DNA of 64,000 nt from Micrococcus endophyticus (GTDB lineage Bacteria > Actinomycetota > Actinomycetes > Actinomycetales > Micrococcaceae), in contig NZ_JACHMW010000001.1 in NCBI RefSeq assembly GCF_014205115.1, forward strand, positions 1,860,001 through 1,924,000, given 5' to 3'. The notes below the pieces were generated by a model that did not search any database, was not told the origin of the DNA, and was given only the letters and a program-made list of their open reading frames with translations. Position numbers and translations under genes: made by a program. Positions 40,432 through 48,397 of the stretch are shown here, one piece after another. Position 1 is the first letter of the stretch. Each line of letters starts with the position of its first letter.

Positions 40432-41218
40432 CATGGACTCCACGCGCGGCGCGCTCTCCGACGACGCCTTCGACGCTCTGGTGTCCGCGCTCGCCGAGGG
40501 CGGTGTGCGCCCCGAGGATCTGGACGAGGCCCTGCACGCCCGCGGGGTCACCTCCCTCACACCGCGCGAGCGCGCCGACCTGCGGGACACGCTGCGGGTG
40601 ATCGAGGCCCTGCGCGCCGACCCGCTGCTGGTGGAGCCTCCGCACGGACTGTGGGAGAAGGTGGCCGCCGCGATCGAGGCGGAGGGGGATCTTGCCGCCA
40701 CGCCTGCGACCGTCGCCGACCTCGACGCCCACCGGAGCCGTCGCCGGGGCGGAGCCGGAGCCCGGTGGTGGGTGCCGGCCGCCGCGGCGGTCGCGGGCCT
40801 GCTGGTGGGCGGTGGCGCCGTCTGGCTGAACCTCCAGCCCTCCGAGGCGCCTGAGACGGGACCGGTCGCTGAACCCCAGGTAATCGGCGACGCCGAGATG
40901 GACCCCGTCGCCGCCACGGGCACCACGGCCAGCGCCAAGATGACCCGCGAGCCGGACGGCTCCCTCGAGCTCACGGTGGACGTGCCGGAGGTGCCGGACG
41001 CGGCGGCAGGCTACTACGAAGTGTGGCTGCGCGACGCCGACGCCAGCCGGCTCATCTCCCTGGGCACGATCTCATCCACCTCCACGACGCTGCGCGTCCC
41101 CGAGGGCATCGACTTCTCCCGCTACCCGGTGGTGGACGTCTCCCACGAGCACTTCGACGGTGACCCCACCCACTCCGGCACCACACTGTGGGCCGGTGCC
41201 ATGACCGAGCGCTCCTGA
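40424..41218 (+). CDS. Membrane anti-sigma factor, RskA-like
   Basis: 264 residues. A cytoplasmic N-terminal half (to about 105) contains a helical sigma-binding region (HARGVTSLTPRERADLRDTL). One membrane helix (WWVPAAAAVAGLLVGGGAVWL) follows at 110-132, then an extracytoplasmic RskA C-terminal domain (GYYEVWLRDADASRLISLGT, SRYPVVDVSHEHFDGDPTHS). No HxxxCxxC zinc motif is seen. It should hold the ECF sigma factor inactive and release it after an outside signal, usually by regulated proteolysis. Translation is coupled to the sigma gene. Confidence 0.88.
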   Translation: MPDMDSTRGALSDDAFDALVSALAEGGVRPEDLDEALHARGVTSLTPRERADLRDTLRVIEALRADPLLVEPPHGLWEKVAAAIEAEGDLAATPATVADLDAHRSRRRGGAGARWWVPAAAAVAGLLVGGGAVWLNLQPSEAPETGPVAEPQVIGDAEMDPVAATGTTASAKMTREPDGSLELTVDVPEVPDAAAGYYEVWLRDADASRLISLGTISSTSTTLRVPEGIDFSRYPVVDVSHEHFDGDPTHSGTTLWAGAMTERS

Positions 41219-41414
41219 CGGGCCGGGGTCGCCGGAAGCGCCCCGGCCCGTGCCCGGTCAACGCCGACCGCCGCCCGGAACGACCCGGTCGCGCACCTCG
41301 CACGTTGACTCGGCGCCCGTCGGTGACGAAAGTGTCTCGAGAACAGCGCGAACGCGCGCCGCCCGGCCCGTCCAAAAGGGCCGGCGCGGTCCCGACACAC
41401 GAAGGAGACCACCC

Positions 41415-41795
41415 ATGCGCCTCATCACCCTGGGCCTCGGCGCCGCACTCGGCTACCTCCTCGGCTCCGCCGAGGGCCGCCGCAACCTCGAGAAGATGTC
41501 CCAGAACGCCCAGAAGTTCTGGAACGACCCGAAGACCCAGCAGAAGGTCGGCAACCTGCAGGAGACCGCGCAGCAGAAGTTCGCTGACGTGAAGAACTCC
41601 GAGCAGGTCCAGAAGGCCACGGCGAAGGTGGAGGACACCATGAACAAGAACGGCTCCAAGGACCAGGTCCGCGACGACCGCGTGACCGAGTCCAACAACG
41701 AGAACACCACCACCGCCTCCGCGCACGGCGCCGACCCGGACATCGTGTCGGACCCGTCCACCCCCCTGGGCGACGAGGGCCCGCAGACCCGCTGA
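41415..41795 (+). CDS. YtxH-like small membrane-anchored protein
   Basis: 126 residues. The ATG follows GAAGGAGACCACCC. A glycine-rich N-terminal span (LITLGLGAALGYLLGSAEG) is followed by R-R-N-L-E-K and a long amphipathic, Gln/Lys-rich helix, then a hydrophilic Asn/Thr/Asp tail. This is the YtxH pattern found in stress-induced envelope proteins. The 196-bp region upstream contains TTGACT at about 41304 as a -35 but no convincing -10. A bidirectional terminator follows. Confidence 0.75.
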   Translation: MRLITLGLGAALGYLLGSAEGRRNLEKMSQNAQKFWNDPKTQQKVGNLQETAQQKFADVKNSEQVQKATAKVEDTMNKNGSKDQVRDDRVTESNNENTTTASAHGADPDIVSDPSTPLGDEGPQTR

Positions 41796-41810
41796 CCCTC
41801 CCCGCACGCA

Positions 41811-41850
41811 CGGCGGCCCGCCTCCCCTTCACCGGGGAGGCGGGCCGCCG
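41811..41850. terminator. Bidirectional terminator
   Basis: A 17-bp stem (CGGCGGCCCGCCTCCCC and its complement) with a 6-base loop, between the convergent YtxH and lipoprotein genes. Confidence 0.82.
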
Positions 41851-41866
41851 TCGTCGTGGGGGGGGC

Positions 41867-42715
41867 TCAGCCGTCGGTCGGCGGGACCGGCTCGGCCGGG
41901 GTGCCGCCCGGGGCGGTGCCGTCCTGCGGGGCGCCGCCCGGAGGCACGGCGCCCGGGGCGCCCTGGCCCTGCTGCTGCGGGAGCACCTCGTCGGACGGCG
42001 GGGCCTGCAGCGGCTCCACATCGCCCATCTCGGAGACCGTCACCACGGCCTTCGTGCCCGCGGACTCGGTCTCCACGGTGAGCAGCCGGCCGTCCTCCTC
42101 GGACACGGTGAACGCGGTCATCGCGACGCCGTCGTCCGCCACGGAGAGCGGCTCGTCCAGGACGTAGCGGACCGCGTCCTGGCCGCTGCGGCGGATGCCG
42201 TCCGCGTCCACGGCCACGTCCTCCAGGCCGCCCGACTCGGGCAGCGAGCCCAGCAGGGAGGACACCATGGCGCCCATGCCCGTGGCCCGCGGGTCGCCCG
42301 TGTGCGGGGCGGCGGTCCAGCGCTCCACGTAGGCGGGGCGGTCCTCGCCGCTCGCGCCGCGGCGCTCCACCGTGAACCGCGAGTACGCGGTGCCGTCCAC
42401 CACGCGGGACTCGTCCCGGGTGATGAGATCCCCGTCCTCGTACGTGCTCACGTACCGCATGGACGAGCCGTCCACGGGGCCGGAGAGGTCCACGGACTCG
42501 GGCGTGCGGTTGCCGGCCTGCGGGGCGTCGGAGCGCAGCTCGGTGACCATGCGCACCGAGTCCGTCTCCTCGAGCTGGGTGCGGGCGCGGTCCCACGCGG
42601 CCGACGCGTCCTCGCCGGAGGCCCCGCAGCCGGTGAGCACCAGCGCGGCGGCGGCGCCGAGGGCGGCCAGGGGCAGGCCGCGGCGGGCGCGGCCGGTCGG
42701 GTTCTGGCGGGGCAT
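41867..42715 (-). CDS. Lipoprotein, LppX/LprG-like (paralogue 1)
   Basis: 282 residues with signal peptide and lipobox LTGC (Cys30). The mature part begins AWDRARTQLEETDSVRMVTE and runs as alternating beta strands, like the LolA/LppX fold that shields a lipid chain. It ends in a 40-residue Pro/Gly/Gln-rich tail. Two relatives lie nearby (42715-43425 and 49830-50612). The ATG shares one base with the stop of paralogue 2 (TGATG), so the pair is one operon. Role unknown; lipid or small-molecule binding outside the membrane is the family guess. Confidence 0.72.
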   Translation of the reverse strand: MPRQNPTGRARRGLPLAALGAAAALVLTGCGASGEDASAAWDRARTQLEETDSVRMVTELRSDAPQAGNRTPESVDLSGPVDGSSMRYVSTYEDGDLITRDESRVVDGTAYSRFTVERRGASGEDRPAYVERWTAAPHTGDPRATGMGAMVSSLLGSLPESGGLEDVAVDADGIRRSGQDAVRYVLDEPLSVADDGVAMTAFTVSEEDGRLLTVETESAGTKAVVTVSEMGDVEPLQAPPSDEVLPQQQGQGAPGAVPPGGAPQDGTAPGGTPAEPVPPTDG

Positions 42716-43425
42716 CACTCGGCCACCTCCTCCGGCGCCTCGGCCGGGTCGATCTCGTTCCAGTTGCTCAGGGCGTACTGGCGCAGGGAGCGTCCGTCGT
42801 CCACGGTGAGGGCCAGCAGGCCGCCGTCGTCGTCCACCGTGAAGGAGTGCAGCAGCGTGGAGTCGCCCTGGCCCATCGCGGCCGCGGCCACCTCCTGGGG
42901 CACCGCGTAGCGGTGGGCGGTCTCGCCGGCCCAGCCGACCTCCTCGGCGCGGACCTCGGCGCCCTCGAGGGCGTCGGCGGACGGCAGGCCGATCTGCTCC
43001 AGCAGCTCCTTCAGGGGCCGCTCCTGCTCCTGCCCGGCGGGCGTGCGGCGCCACTGCGGATCCGCGTACGCCAGCTGGACGTCGTCCGCGAAGTCGGCGC
43101 CGTCGATGCTGACCCGCACGTAGGAGTCCTCCCCCACGGTGCGGGTCTCCATGGTCATGTGGGACTCGTGACCCGCCTGGATCACGCCCTTCGCGTCGCC
43201 GTTGGAGCCGTCGAGCCGGCCCGCGATGTCCCAGCGGACGGTGTTCGGGCCCTGACGGCCGGTGGTGTGGGCGGTCTCGAGGCGCACGGTCTGGGCCTCG
43301 TCCAGCTGGGTGCGGGCCTGCTGCCAGGCCTCGCCCGCGGACTGCGGCTCCGCGGCGCACCCGGCCAGGGCCAGGACGCCCGCGACGCCGAGCCCGACCG
43401 CGCGGACGGCACGTCTGCGCTGCAT
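42715..43425 (-). CDS. Lipoprotein, LppX/LprG-like (paralogue 2)
   Basis: 236 residues. Lipobox LAGC (Cys23). The mature start AWQQARTQLDEAQTVRLETA closely matches paralogue 1, and later blocks (SYVRVSIDGADFADDVQLAY, HSFTVDDDGGLLALTVDDG) follow the same plan, so the two arose by duplication. The ATG at 43425 follows AGGAGGAGAAC; a longer in-frame start would disrupt the signal peptide. First gene of the two-gene lipoprotein operon, 99 bp after a flavin monooxygenase gene on the same strand. Confidence 0.74.
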   Translation of the reverse strand: MQRRRAVRAVGLGVAGVLALAGCAAEPQSAGEAWQQARTQLDEAQTVRLETAHTTGRQGPNTVRWDIAGRLDGSNGDAKGVIQAGHESHMTMETRTVGEDSYVRVSIDGADFADDVQLAYADPQWRRTPAGQEQERPLKELLEQIGLPSADALEGAEVRAEEVGWAGETAHRYAVPQEVAAAAMGQGDSTLLHSFTVDDDGGLLALTVDDGRSLRQYALSNWNEIDPAEAPEEVAE

Positions 43426-43524
43426 GTTCTCCTCCTGGGGCTGCCGGCCGCGGCAGGACGCCGCGGCCACTGCCGGTCACCTTACCGAGCCGAGCTGGGC
43501 ATGCCCGACCGCGGGCCGCCGTCG

Positions 43525-44976
43525 TCAGCCCCGGCGGCGCAGGGCGAAGGACGCGCCGTGGTGGCCCTCCGGCAGGTGGTCGCCGCGGCCGAAGAGCTTG
43601 TGGCGCAGAGTGCCGTCCGTGTACGCGGTCTTGTAGCGACCGAGCTTCTGCAGCTCCGGGACCACGAACTCCACGACGTCCTCGAAGGTGCCCGGGGTGA
43701 TGTGGTAGGCGAGGTTGTAGCCGTCCACGTCGGTCTCGTCGGCCCACTCGACGAGCTGGCGGGCCGCGGACTCGCCGCCGCCCACGATCACGGGGCCGAA
43801 GCCGCCGATGCCCACCCACTCGGCGAGCTTGCGCACGGTCCACTCCTCGTCCGTGCCGGAGGCCTTCTGGAAGGTCTCCACGGCGGACTGGATGGCGTTC
43901 GACTTCACGTCCCCGATCGGCTCGTCCAGGTCGTACTGGGACAGGTCGATGCCCATCCAGCCGGACATGAGCACGAGGCCGCCCAGCGGGTCCACGTACT
44001 GCGCCAGGTCGTCGTACTTGGCCCGCGCGTCCTCGTCGGTGGCCCCGGTGACGATCGTCTGCATCGCGAAGATCTTGACGTCGTACGGGTCACGGCCGGC
44101 GTCCACCAGGGCCTGGCGGATCTTCTTCACGGTGGCGGCCGTCAGCTCCTTCGTGGGGGAGTTGATGAACACGGCCTCGGCGTGCTTGCCGGCGAAGGCG
44201 CGGCCGCGCGTCGAGGCGCCGGCCTGGTAGATCACGGGGGTGCGCTGCGGGGACGGCTCGGTGACGGCGGCGCCGGGGACCTTGAAGTACCGGCCCTCGT
44301 GGCGGATGTCATGGACCTTCGCCGGGTCCGCGAAGACGCCGGTCTCCTTGTCGTAGCGGACGGCGTCGTCCTCCCACGAGCCCTCGAGCAGCTTGTAGAC
44401 GACGTCGAGGTACTCGTCCGCGTGCTCGTAGCGCTCGTCGTGCTCCATCTGGTCGTCCTGGCCCATGTTCTGCGCGGCCGAGGGCAGGTAGCCGGTCACC
44501 ACATTCCAGCCGACGCGGCCGCCCGTGAGGTGGTCGAGCGTGGCCAGGCGGCGGGCGAACGGGTACGGGTGCTCGTATGCGGTGCCGGCCGTGACGCCGA
44601 AGCCCAGGTGCCCGGTGACGGCGGCCATCGCGGAGACCAGGAGGAACGGGTCGTTGACCGGGGTCTGGGCGCCCGAGCGGATCGCCGCCTCCGCGGTGCC
44701 GCCGTAGACCGAGTAGGGGCCGAGGACGTCGGCGATGAACAGTCCGTCGAACAGGCCCTTCTCGAGCGTCTGCGCCAGGTGCGTCCAGTAGCCGAGGGTG
44801 TTGTAGTCCCGGGCGCGGTCCTCCGGGTGGCGCCACAGGCCCGGCGACTGGTGGGCCACGCAGTTCATGTCGAACGCGTTGAACAGCAGCTCGTGGCCCG
44901 CGCGGGAGGCGGGGGCGGCGGCGGACGTGGAGGTGGTGGCGTCCTGCTCGGGGCGGGCGGCGGGGTGCTCTGCCAT
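43525..44976 (-). CDS. Flavin-dependent monooxygenase, NtaA/SnaA/DszA group (copy 1)
   Basis: 483 residues. A bacterial-luciferase-like barrel that uses reduced FMN and oxygen. Family blocks: HELLFNAFDMNCVAHQSPGLW near residue 30, GLFIADVLGPYSVYGG, HLGFGVTAGTAYEHPYPFAR, GGRVGWNVVTGYLPSAAQNMG, and the late PVIVGGGESAARQLVEWAD. Relatives cleave nitrilotriacetate, dibenzothiophene sulfone, dimethylsulfone or other organosulfur compounds. The neighbouring methionine transporter and SAM riboswitches favour a sulfur substrate. The paralogue at 58673-60094 shares NxVHQSPGLWRHPE-type blocks. No reductase gene is adjacent. Confidence 0.87.
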   Translation of the reverse strand: MAEHPAARPEQDATTSTSAAAPASRAGHELLFNAFDMNCVAHQSPGLWRHPEDRARDYNTLGYWTHLAQTLEKGLFDGLFIADVLGPYSVYGGTAEAAIRSGAQTPVNDPFLLVSAMAAVTGHLGFGVTAGTAYEHPYPFARRLATLDHLTGGRVGWNVVTGYLPSAAQNMGQDDQMEHDERYEHADEYLDVVYKLLEGSWEDDAVRYDKETGVFADPAKVHDIRHEGRYFKVPGAAVTEPSPQRTPVIYQAGASTRGRAFAGKHAEAVFINSPTKELTAATVKKIRQALVDAGRDPYDVKIFAMQTIVTGATDEDARAKYDDLAQYVDPLGGLVLMSGWMGIDLSQYDLDEPIGDVKSNAIQSAVETFQKASGTDEEWTVRKLAEWVGIGGFGPVIVGGGESAARQLVEWADETDVDGYNLAYHITPGTFEDVVEFVVPELQKLGRYKTAYTDGTLRHKLFGRGDHLPEGHHGASFALRRRG

Positions 44977-45156
44977 GGGTGGCTCCTGACGTTCGAGGGG
45001 AAGGGTCCTGGCCCCCAGTCCATCCCCGCGGCCGGACGCGGGCCGAATCCCCGACCGGGTGCGTCCTCGGCGACGTCACACCCGGCCGAGCCGGCACCGC
45101 CGGGGGCGACCGGCCGCCGTCGTGTGACGCCGTGTTGACGGCCCGGCTGCGGGGAC

Positions 45157-45219
45157 GCGTTTCGGGTGAGTTCTCGGGGGTCAGAGGGCTCAGGACCTCC
45201 GACAAGTCACCCGAAACGC
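45157..45219. repeat. 63-bp palindromic repeat family II, copy a
   Basis: GCGTTTCGGGTGAGTTCTCG ... CGACAAGTCACCCGAAACGC. The 322-bp gap it occupies (44977-45298) holds besides it only a G-rich tandem repeat and two TGTGAC motifs; no gene was seen. Confidence 0.85.
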
Positions 45220-45221
45220 AA

Positions 45222-45277
45222 GGGGGTGGGTGGGGTGGGTGGGGTGGGTGGGGTGGGTGGGCGGGGGGCGGGTGGGG
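45222..45277. repeat. G-rich 9-bp tandem repeat
   Basis: GGGTGGGGT repeated about five times, then degenerating into GGGCGGGGGGCGGGTGGGG. It begins directly after copy a of repeat family II and ends 21 bp before the metQ stop. The G-rich strand is the plus strand, a strong G-quadruplex candidate. Confidence 0.8.
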
Positions 45278-45298
45278 CTGGACGGCGACGGCGGCCGG

Positions 45299-46204
45299 TC
45301 AGATCTCGAGGGCGGCGATCGCCTCCTGGGGGTCGTCCCCCCACGCCTCGGTGCCGAGGGCGCCGTCGAGGTAGTCCGCGTACCAGCGGCGCACCTCCTC
45401 CGACTGGAAGGCCTCGCGCAGGGCCCGGCCGGCTTCGGTGTCGCGGAAGCCCTCGCGGGTGGCCACCACCACGCGGAACGGCACGGCGTCCTCGGCCGTC
45501 TCGAACAGCAGCGACTCGGAGATCGGCAGCCCGATCTTGGCCGACTGCCGGGCGAACAGGAAACCGGCGTCCGCGTCCTCGATGGTCAGCGCGAGCGACT
45601 GCTGGTCCACCTCCACGAACTCGTAGCCGTGCGGGTTGGCGGTGATGTCGTGCTGGGACAGCCGGATCACGGACACCCCCTCCCGCACCGTGATCCGCCC
45701 GGCCTGGGCCAGCAGGCGCAGCGCGCGCCCGTTGTTGGACGGGTCCACGGGCACGCTGATGCGGGCGCCGTCCGGCAGCTCCTCGAGCGAGGAGTACCGG
45801 GTGGAGAACAGCCCCGCCGGCGAGGTGTACACGTTGAACGCGGGCACCACGGAGGTGCCGTTGTCCGCGTTGAACTGCTTGAGATGCGCGATGTGCTGGA
45901 AGAAGTTCGCGTCGAACTCGCCGCGGTCCACGGCGATGTTCGGCTGGATGATGTCCGTGACGAACGTGGTCTTCAGCTCCCAGCCGCGCTCGGCCAGCAG
46001 GCGCTCGGCGATCCGCACCGGCTCCTGGTAGGGGGCGTCCTCCGTGGCGCACAGGGTGATGGTCCGGGAGGCGCCGCCACCGCCGGCGGCCGTGCCGGTG
46101 CGCAGGCCGCAGCCGGTGAGCAGGGCCGCGGAGCCGACGCCGGCCAGGCCCGCGAGGAGGGCGCGGCGGGAGGGGCGGGAGGTCAGGGACGAACGGGGGG
46201 TCAT
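45299..46204 (-). CDS. metQ: Methionine ABC transporter substrate-binding lipoprotein
   Basis: 301 residues. The signal begins with a twin-Arg-like RRALLAGLAG and ends in lipobox LTGC (Cys32). The NlpA/MetQ core is clear: FVTDIIQPNIAVDRGEFDAN, FFQHIAHLKQFNADNG, PVDPSNNGRALRLLAQAG and GLPISESLLFET. It binds methionine (or a sulfur analogue) outside the membrane. Third gene of metNIQ, 126 bp after metI. Confidence 0.92.
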   Translation of the reverse strand: MTPRSSLTSRPSRRALLAGLAGVGSAALLTGCGLRTGTAAGGGGASRTITLCATEDAPYQEPVRIAERLLAERGWELKTTFVTDIIQPNIAVDRGEFDANFFQHIAHLKQFNADNGTSVVPAFNVYTSPAGLFSTRYSSLEELPDGARISVPVDPSNNGRALRLLAQAGRITVREGVSVIRLSQHDITANPHGYEFVEVDQQSLALTIEDADAGFLFARQSAKIGLPISESLLFETAEDAVPFRVVVATREGFRDTEAGRALREAFQSEEVRRWYADYLDGALGTEAWGDDPQEAIAALEI

Positions 46205-46330
46205 GGGGGGCTCCTTCTCGGGGCTCGGGCAGGGGAGGTCAGAGATGCGGCGGGTGCGGACGCCCCGACCCGGGCGAGGCGGCCGCCGGGGGCGGGCCGC
46301 CGTCGTCGGGAACGGGCGGGGTGGGCGGGC

Positions 46331-47053
46331 TCAGCCCGCCGGGGCGAGCGCCCGCCGACGGGGACGACGCGCGGTGCGGGGCCGGCGGTGGTCCAGCCGC
46401 TGGGAGAGGCGGGTGCCGGCGAACTGCAGGAGCGCCACGAGCCCGATCATCAGGAGGATCGCGACCACCATGAGCGGGGTCTCGTACCGGTAGTAGCCGT
46501 AGCGGATGGCGAAGTCGCCGATGCCGCCGCCGCCCACCAGCCCGGCCATCGCCGAGTAGGAGATGAAGCTGACGCTCATGATGGTCAGCGAGCCCACGAG
46601 CGCCGGCCGGGCGTCCACGAGGAGCACGTCCCGCACGATCTGGCCGCGCGTGGCGCCCATCGCGCGGGCCGCCTCCACCGGTCCCGGGCCCAGCTGAGCC
46701 AGATTCTGCTCCACGAAGCGGGCGAAGTACGGGATGGCGTTGACCGTGAGGGGGACGATTACCGCGGCCGTGCCGATCGTGGTGCCCACGATCAGGCGGG
46801 TCACCGGGATGATCGCGATCAGCAGGATCAGGAACGGGAACGAGCGCAGCATGCTCACGGCCGCGTCCACCGCACGGTGCAGCCGCGGCGACGGCGAGAG
46901 CCCGCCCGGCGCGTGCGTGAACAGCCAGATGCCCAGCGGCGTGCCGAGCAGCACCGCGAGCGGGATGGTCACGGCCAGCATGGTGAGCGTCTGGCCCAGG
47001 GCCACGACGATCTCGGGCCAGACCTGGAGGATGCGGGAGAGGGCCTCAGACAC
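46331..47053 (-). CDS. metI: Methionine ABC transporter permease
   Basis: 240 residues, five to six helices. MetI signature: ALGQTLTMLAVTIPLAVLLG, the EAA-type loop VEAARAMGATRGQIVRDVLL, and the C-terminal AMAGLVGGGGIGDFAIRYGYYR, which is highly typical. GTG 47053 (MSEALSRILQ) is chosen because it overlaps the metN stop by 8 bp; an in-frame ATG at 47071 is possible. Confidence 0.92.
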   Translation of the reverse strand: MSEALSRILQVWPEIVVALGQTLTMLAVTIPLAVLLGTPLGIWLFTHAPGGLSPSPRLHRAVDAAVSMLRSFPFLILLIAIIPVTRLIVGTTIGTAAVIVPLTVNAIPYFARFVEQNLAQLGPGPVEAARAMGATRGQIVRDVLLVDARPALVGSLTIMSVSFISYSAMAGLVGGGGIGDFAIRYGYYRYETPLMVVAILLMIGLVALLQFAGTRLSQRLDHRRPRTARRPRRRALAPAG

Positions 47054-47918
47054 CGGCGACCACCGCCTCACGCACGTCGCCGGGGGTGGATGTGGTGCCG
47101 GGGGCGTTGCCGGGCGTGGTCCCGGAGTCGGCGCGGTCGCCGTCGGGAGCGCCGGCCGCGCCGCGCAGGGGCGGGCGCTCCAGCGCGATCTCGTCCTCGA
47201 GGAGGTATCGGCCGATGCCCGTGCGCGGGGCGAAGTCCGCCCGCTCCAGGTCCGCGAGCGCGAACCGCTCCACCACGCTGCCGTCCTCCATGACGGCGAC
47301 GTCGTCCGCGACGGCGCGGATCACGTTCATCTCGTGGGTGACGATCACCGTGGTGATCCCGAGGTCCCGGTTGATGTCCACGAGGTGCTGCAGGACGGTG
47401 GCGGTGGTGCGGGGGTCGACGGCGGAGGTCGGCTCGTCGCACAGCAGCACCGAGGGGCGGGTGGACAGGGCGCGGGCGATGGCCACCCGCTGGGCCTGGC
47501 CGCCGGAGAGCTCGGCGGGGTAGCGCCCGGCGTGGTCGGCCAGGCCGACGATCTCGAGGGCCTCGAGGGCCCGGGCCTGGCGCGCGCGACGGTCCACGCC
47601 GGCGAACTTCAGGGCCAGCGCCACGTTCTGCGCGGCCGTGAGGTTGTGGACGAGGTTGAAGTGCTGGAACACCATGCCGATGCCGCGGCGGGCCTCGCGC
47701 AGCCCGTTCGGGGAGAGGGCGGTGAGGTCCGTGCCGTCCACGACGACGCGGCCCGCGCTGGGGCGCAGGAGCAGGTTGACGTTGCGCAGGAGCGTGGACT
47801 TGCCGGCGCCTGAGAACCCGATGATGCCCTGGATGGATCCGGTGGGGATCTCCAGGCTGACGTCGTCCACCGCGCGGTGCTCGCCGAACGCGGTGGAGAC
47901 GTTCTGGATGCTGATCAT
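47046..47918 (-). CDS. metN: Methionine ABC transporter ATP-binding protein
   Basis: 290 residues. Walker A GFSGAGKSTLL, Q-loop GMVFQHFNLVHNLTAAQNVA (MetN-type), signature LSGGQAQRVAIARA, Walker B VLLCDEPTSAVDP, switch VTHEMNVIRAVADDVAVME. The C-terminal ACT-like regulatory domain of E. coli MetN is absent; a Gly/Asp-rich tail of about 40 residues replaces it. The ATG follows GAGAGGAGACGTC. The operon is preceded by an S-box riboswitch, so methionine import should rise when SAM is low. Confidence 0.93.
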   Translation of the reverse strand: MISIQNVSTAFGEHRAVDDVSLEIPTGSIQGIIGFSGAGKSTLLRNVNLLLRPSAGRVVVDGTDLTALSPNGLREARRGIGMVFQHFNLVHNLTAAQNVALALKFAGVDRRARQARALEALEIVGLADHAGRYPAELSGGQAQRVAIARALSTRPSVLLCDEPTSAVDPRTTATVLQHLVDINRDLGITTVIVTHEMNVIRAVADDVAVMEDGSVVERFALADLERADFAPRTGIGRYLLEDEIALERPPLRGAAGAPDGDRADSGTTPGNAPGTTSTPGDVREAVVAGV

Positions 47919-48007
47919 GACGTCTCCTCTCGTAGGGGGGTCGTGACCTCCGCACGGCCCGCCGCGACCGGGCCGCGCAGGGCGGGGTCCGGGGAGCGAA
48001 GACGCGT

Positions 48008-48118
48008 CCATCGGTCCTGGCGGGAGCACCCTGGCCCTCGTCCGGGTCCGCGGGGGCGGGCCGGGGAGGCGGGTTGCTGCGGCGTCGTCGAGCCAGATCT
48101 CTCGGCCGCTCTGGATGG
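48008..48118 (-). promoter_or_regulatory. SAM-I (S-box) riboswitch upstream of metNIQ
   Basis: On the minus strand P1 pairs CCATC with GATGG. Conserved parts are AGAGCGGCCGAGAGATCTGG, then CTCGACGACGCCGCAGCAACC-type P2/J2 sequence, the variable P3 hairpin, and GGGTGCTCCCGCCAGGACC before P1. These match the S-box core (AGAG, GAGAGA, GCAACC, GGTGC). A stem GGCCCG/CGGGCC about 40 bases before metN may belong to the expression platform. The whole gap (47919-48397) contains this element and two copies of repeat family II but no gene. Confidence 0.87.
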
Positions 48119-48236
48119 GTGGGATCAGCACACCACGGGGGCGGCGCCGCGCCGAACGGCGACGACGTCGAGCGACACGGCAGGCCCGCCGGAGCCTGCG
48201 CGGGCTCCGGCGGGGGCTCGTGTGACCCGGTCTCGC

Positions 48237-48299
48237 GCGTTTCGGGCGAGTTGTCGGAGGTGAAAAGCCCCAGGACCCCCGACAGGTCACCCCAAACGC
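48237..48299. repeat. 63-bp palindromic repeat family II, copy b
   Basis: GCGTTTCGGGCGAGTTGTCG ... GACAGGTCACCCCAAACGC. Loop region GAAAAGCCCCAGG. Confidence 0.85.
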
Positions 48300-48327
48300 G
48301 AGAAGACGGGGGAGGCGGGGGCAGGGT

Positions 48328-48390
48328 TCGTTTCGGGCGAGTTGTCGGAGGTGAAAAGCCCCAGCACCCCCGACTAGTCACCCCAAACGC
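48328..48390. repeat. 63-bp palindromic repeat family II, copy c
   Basis: Nearly identical to copy b, 91 bp downstream in the same orientation, including the loop GAAAAGCCCCAG. It ends 8 bp after the stop of the minus-strand DszC/SfnB-like gene. Confidence 0.85.
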
Positions 48391-48397
48391 GAGGGGG

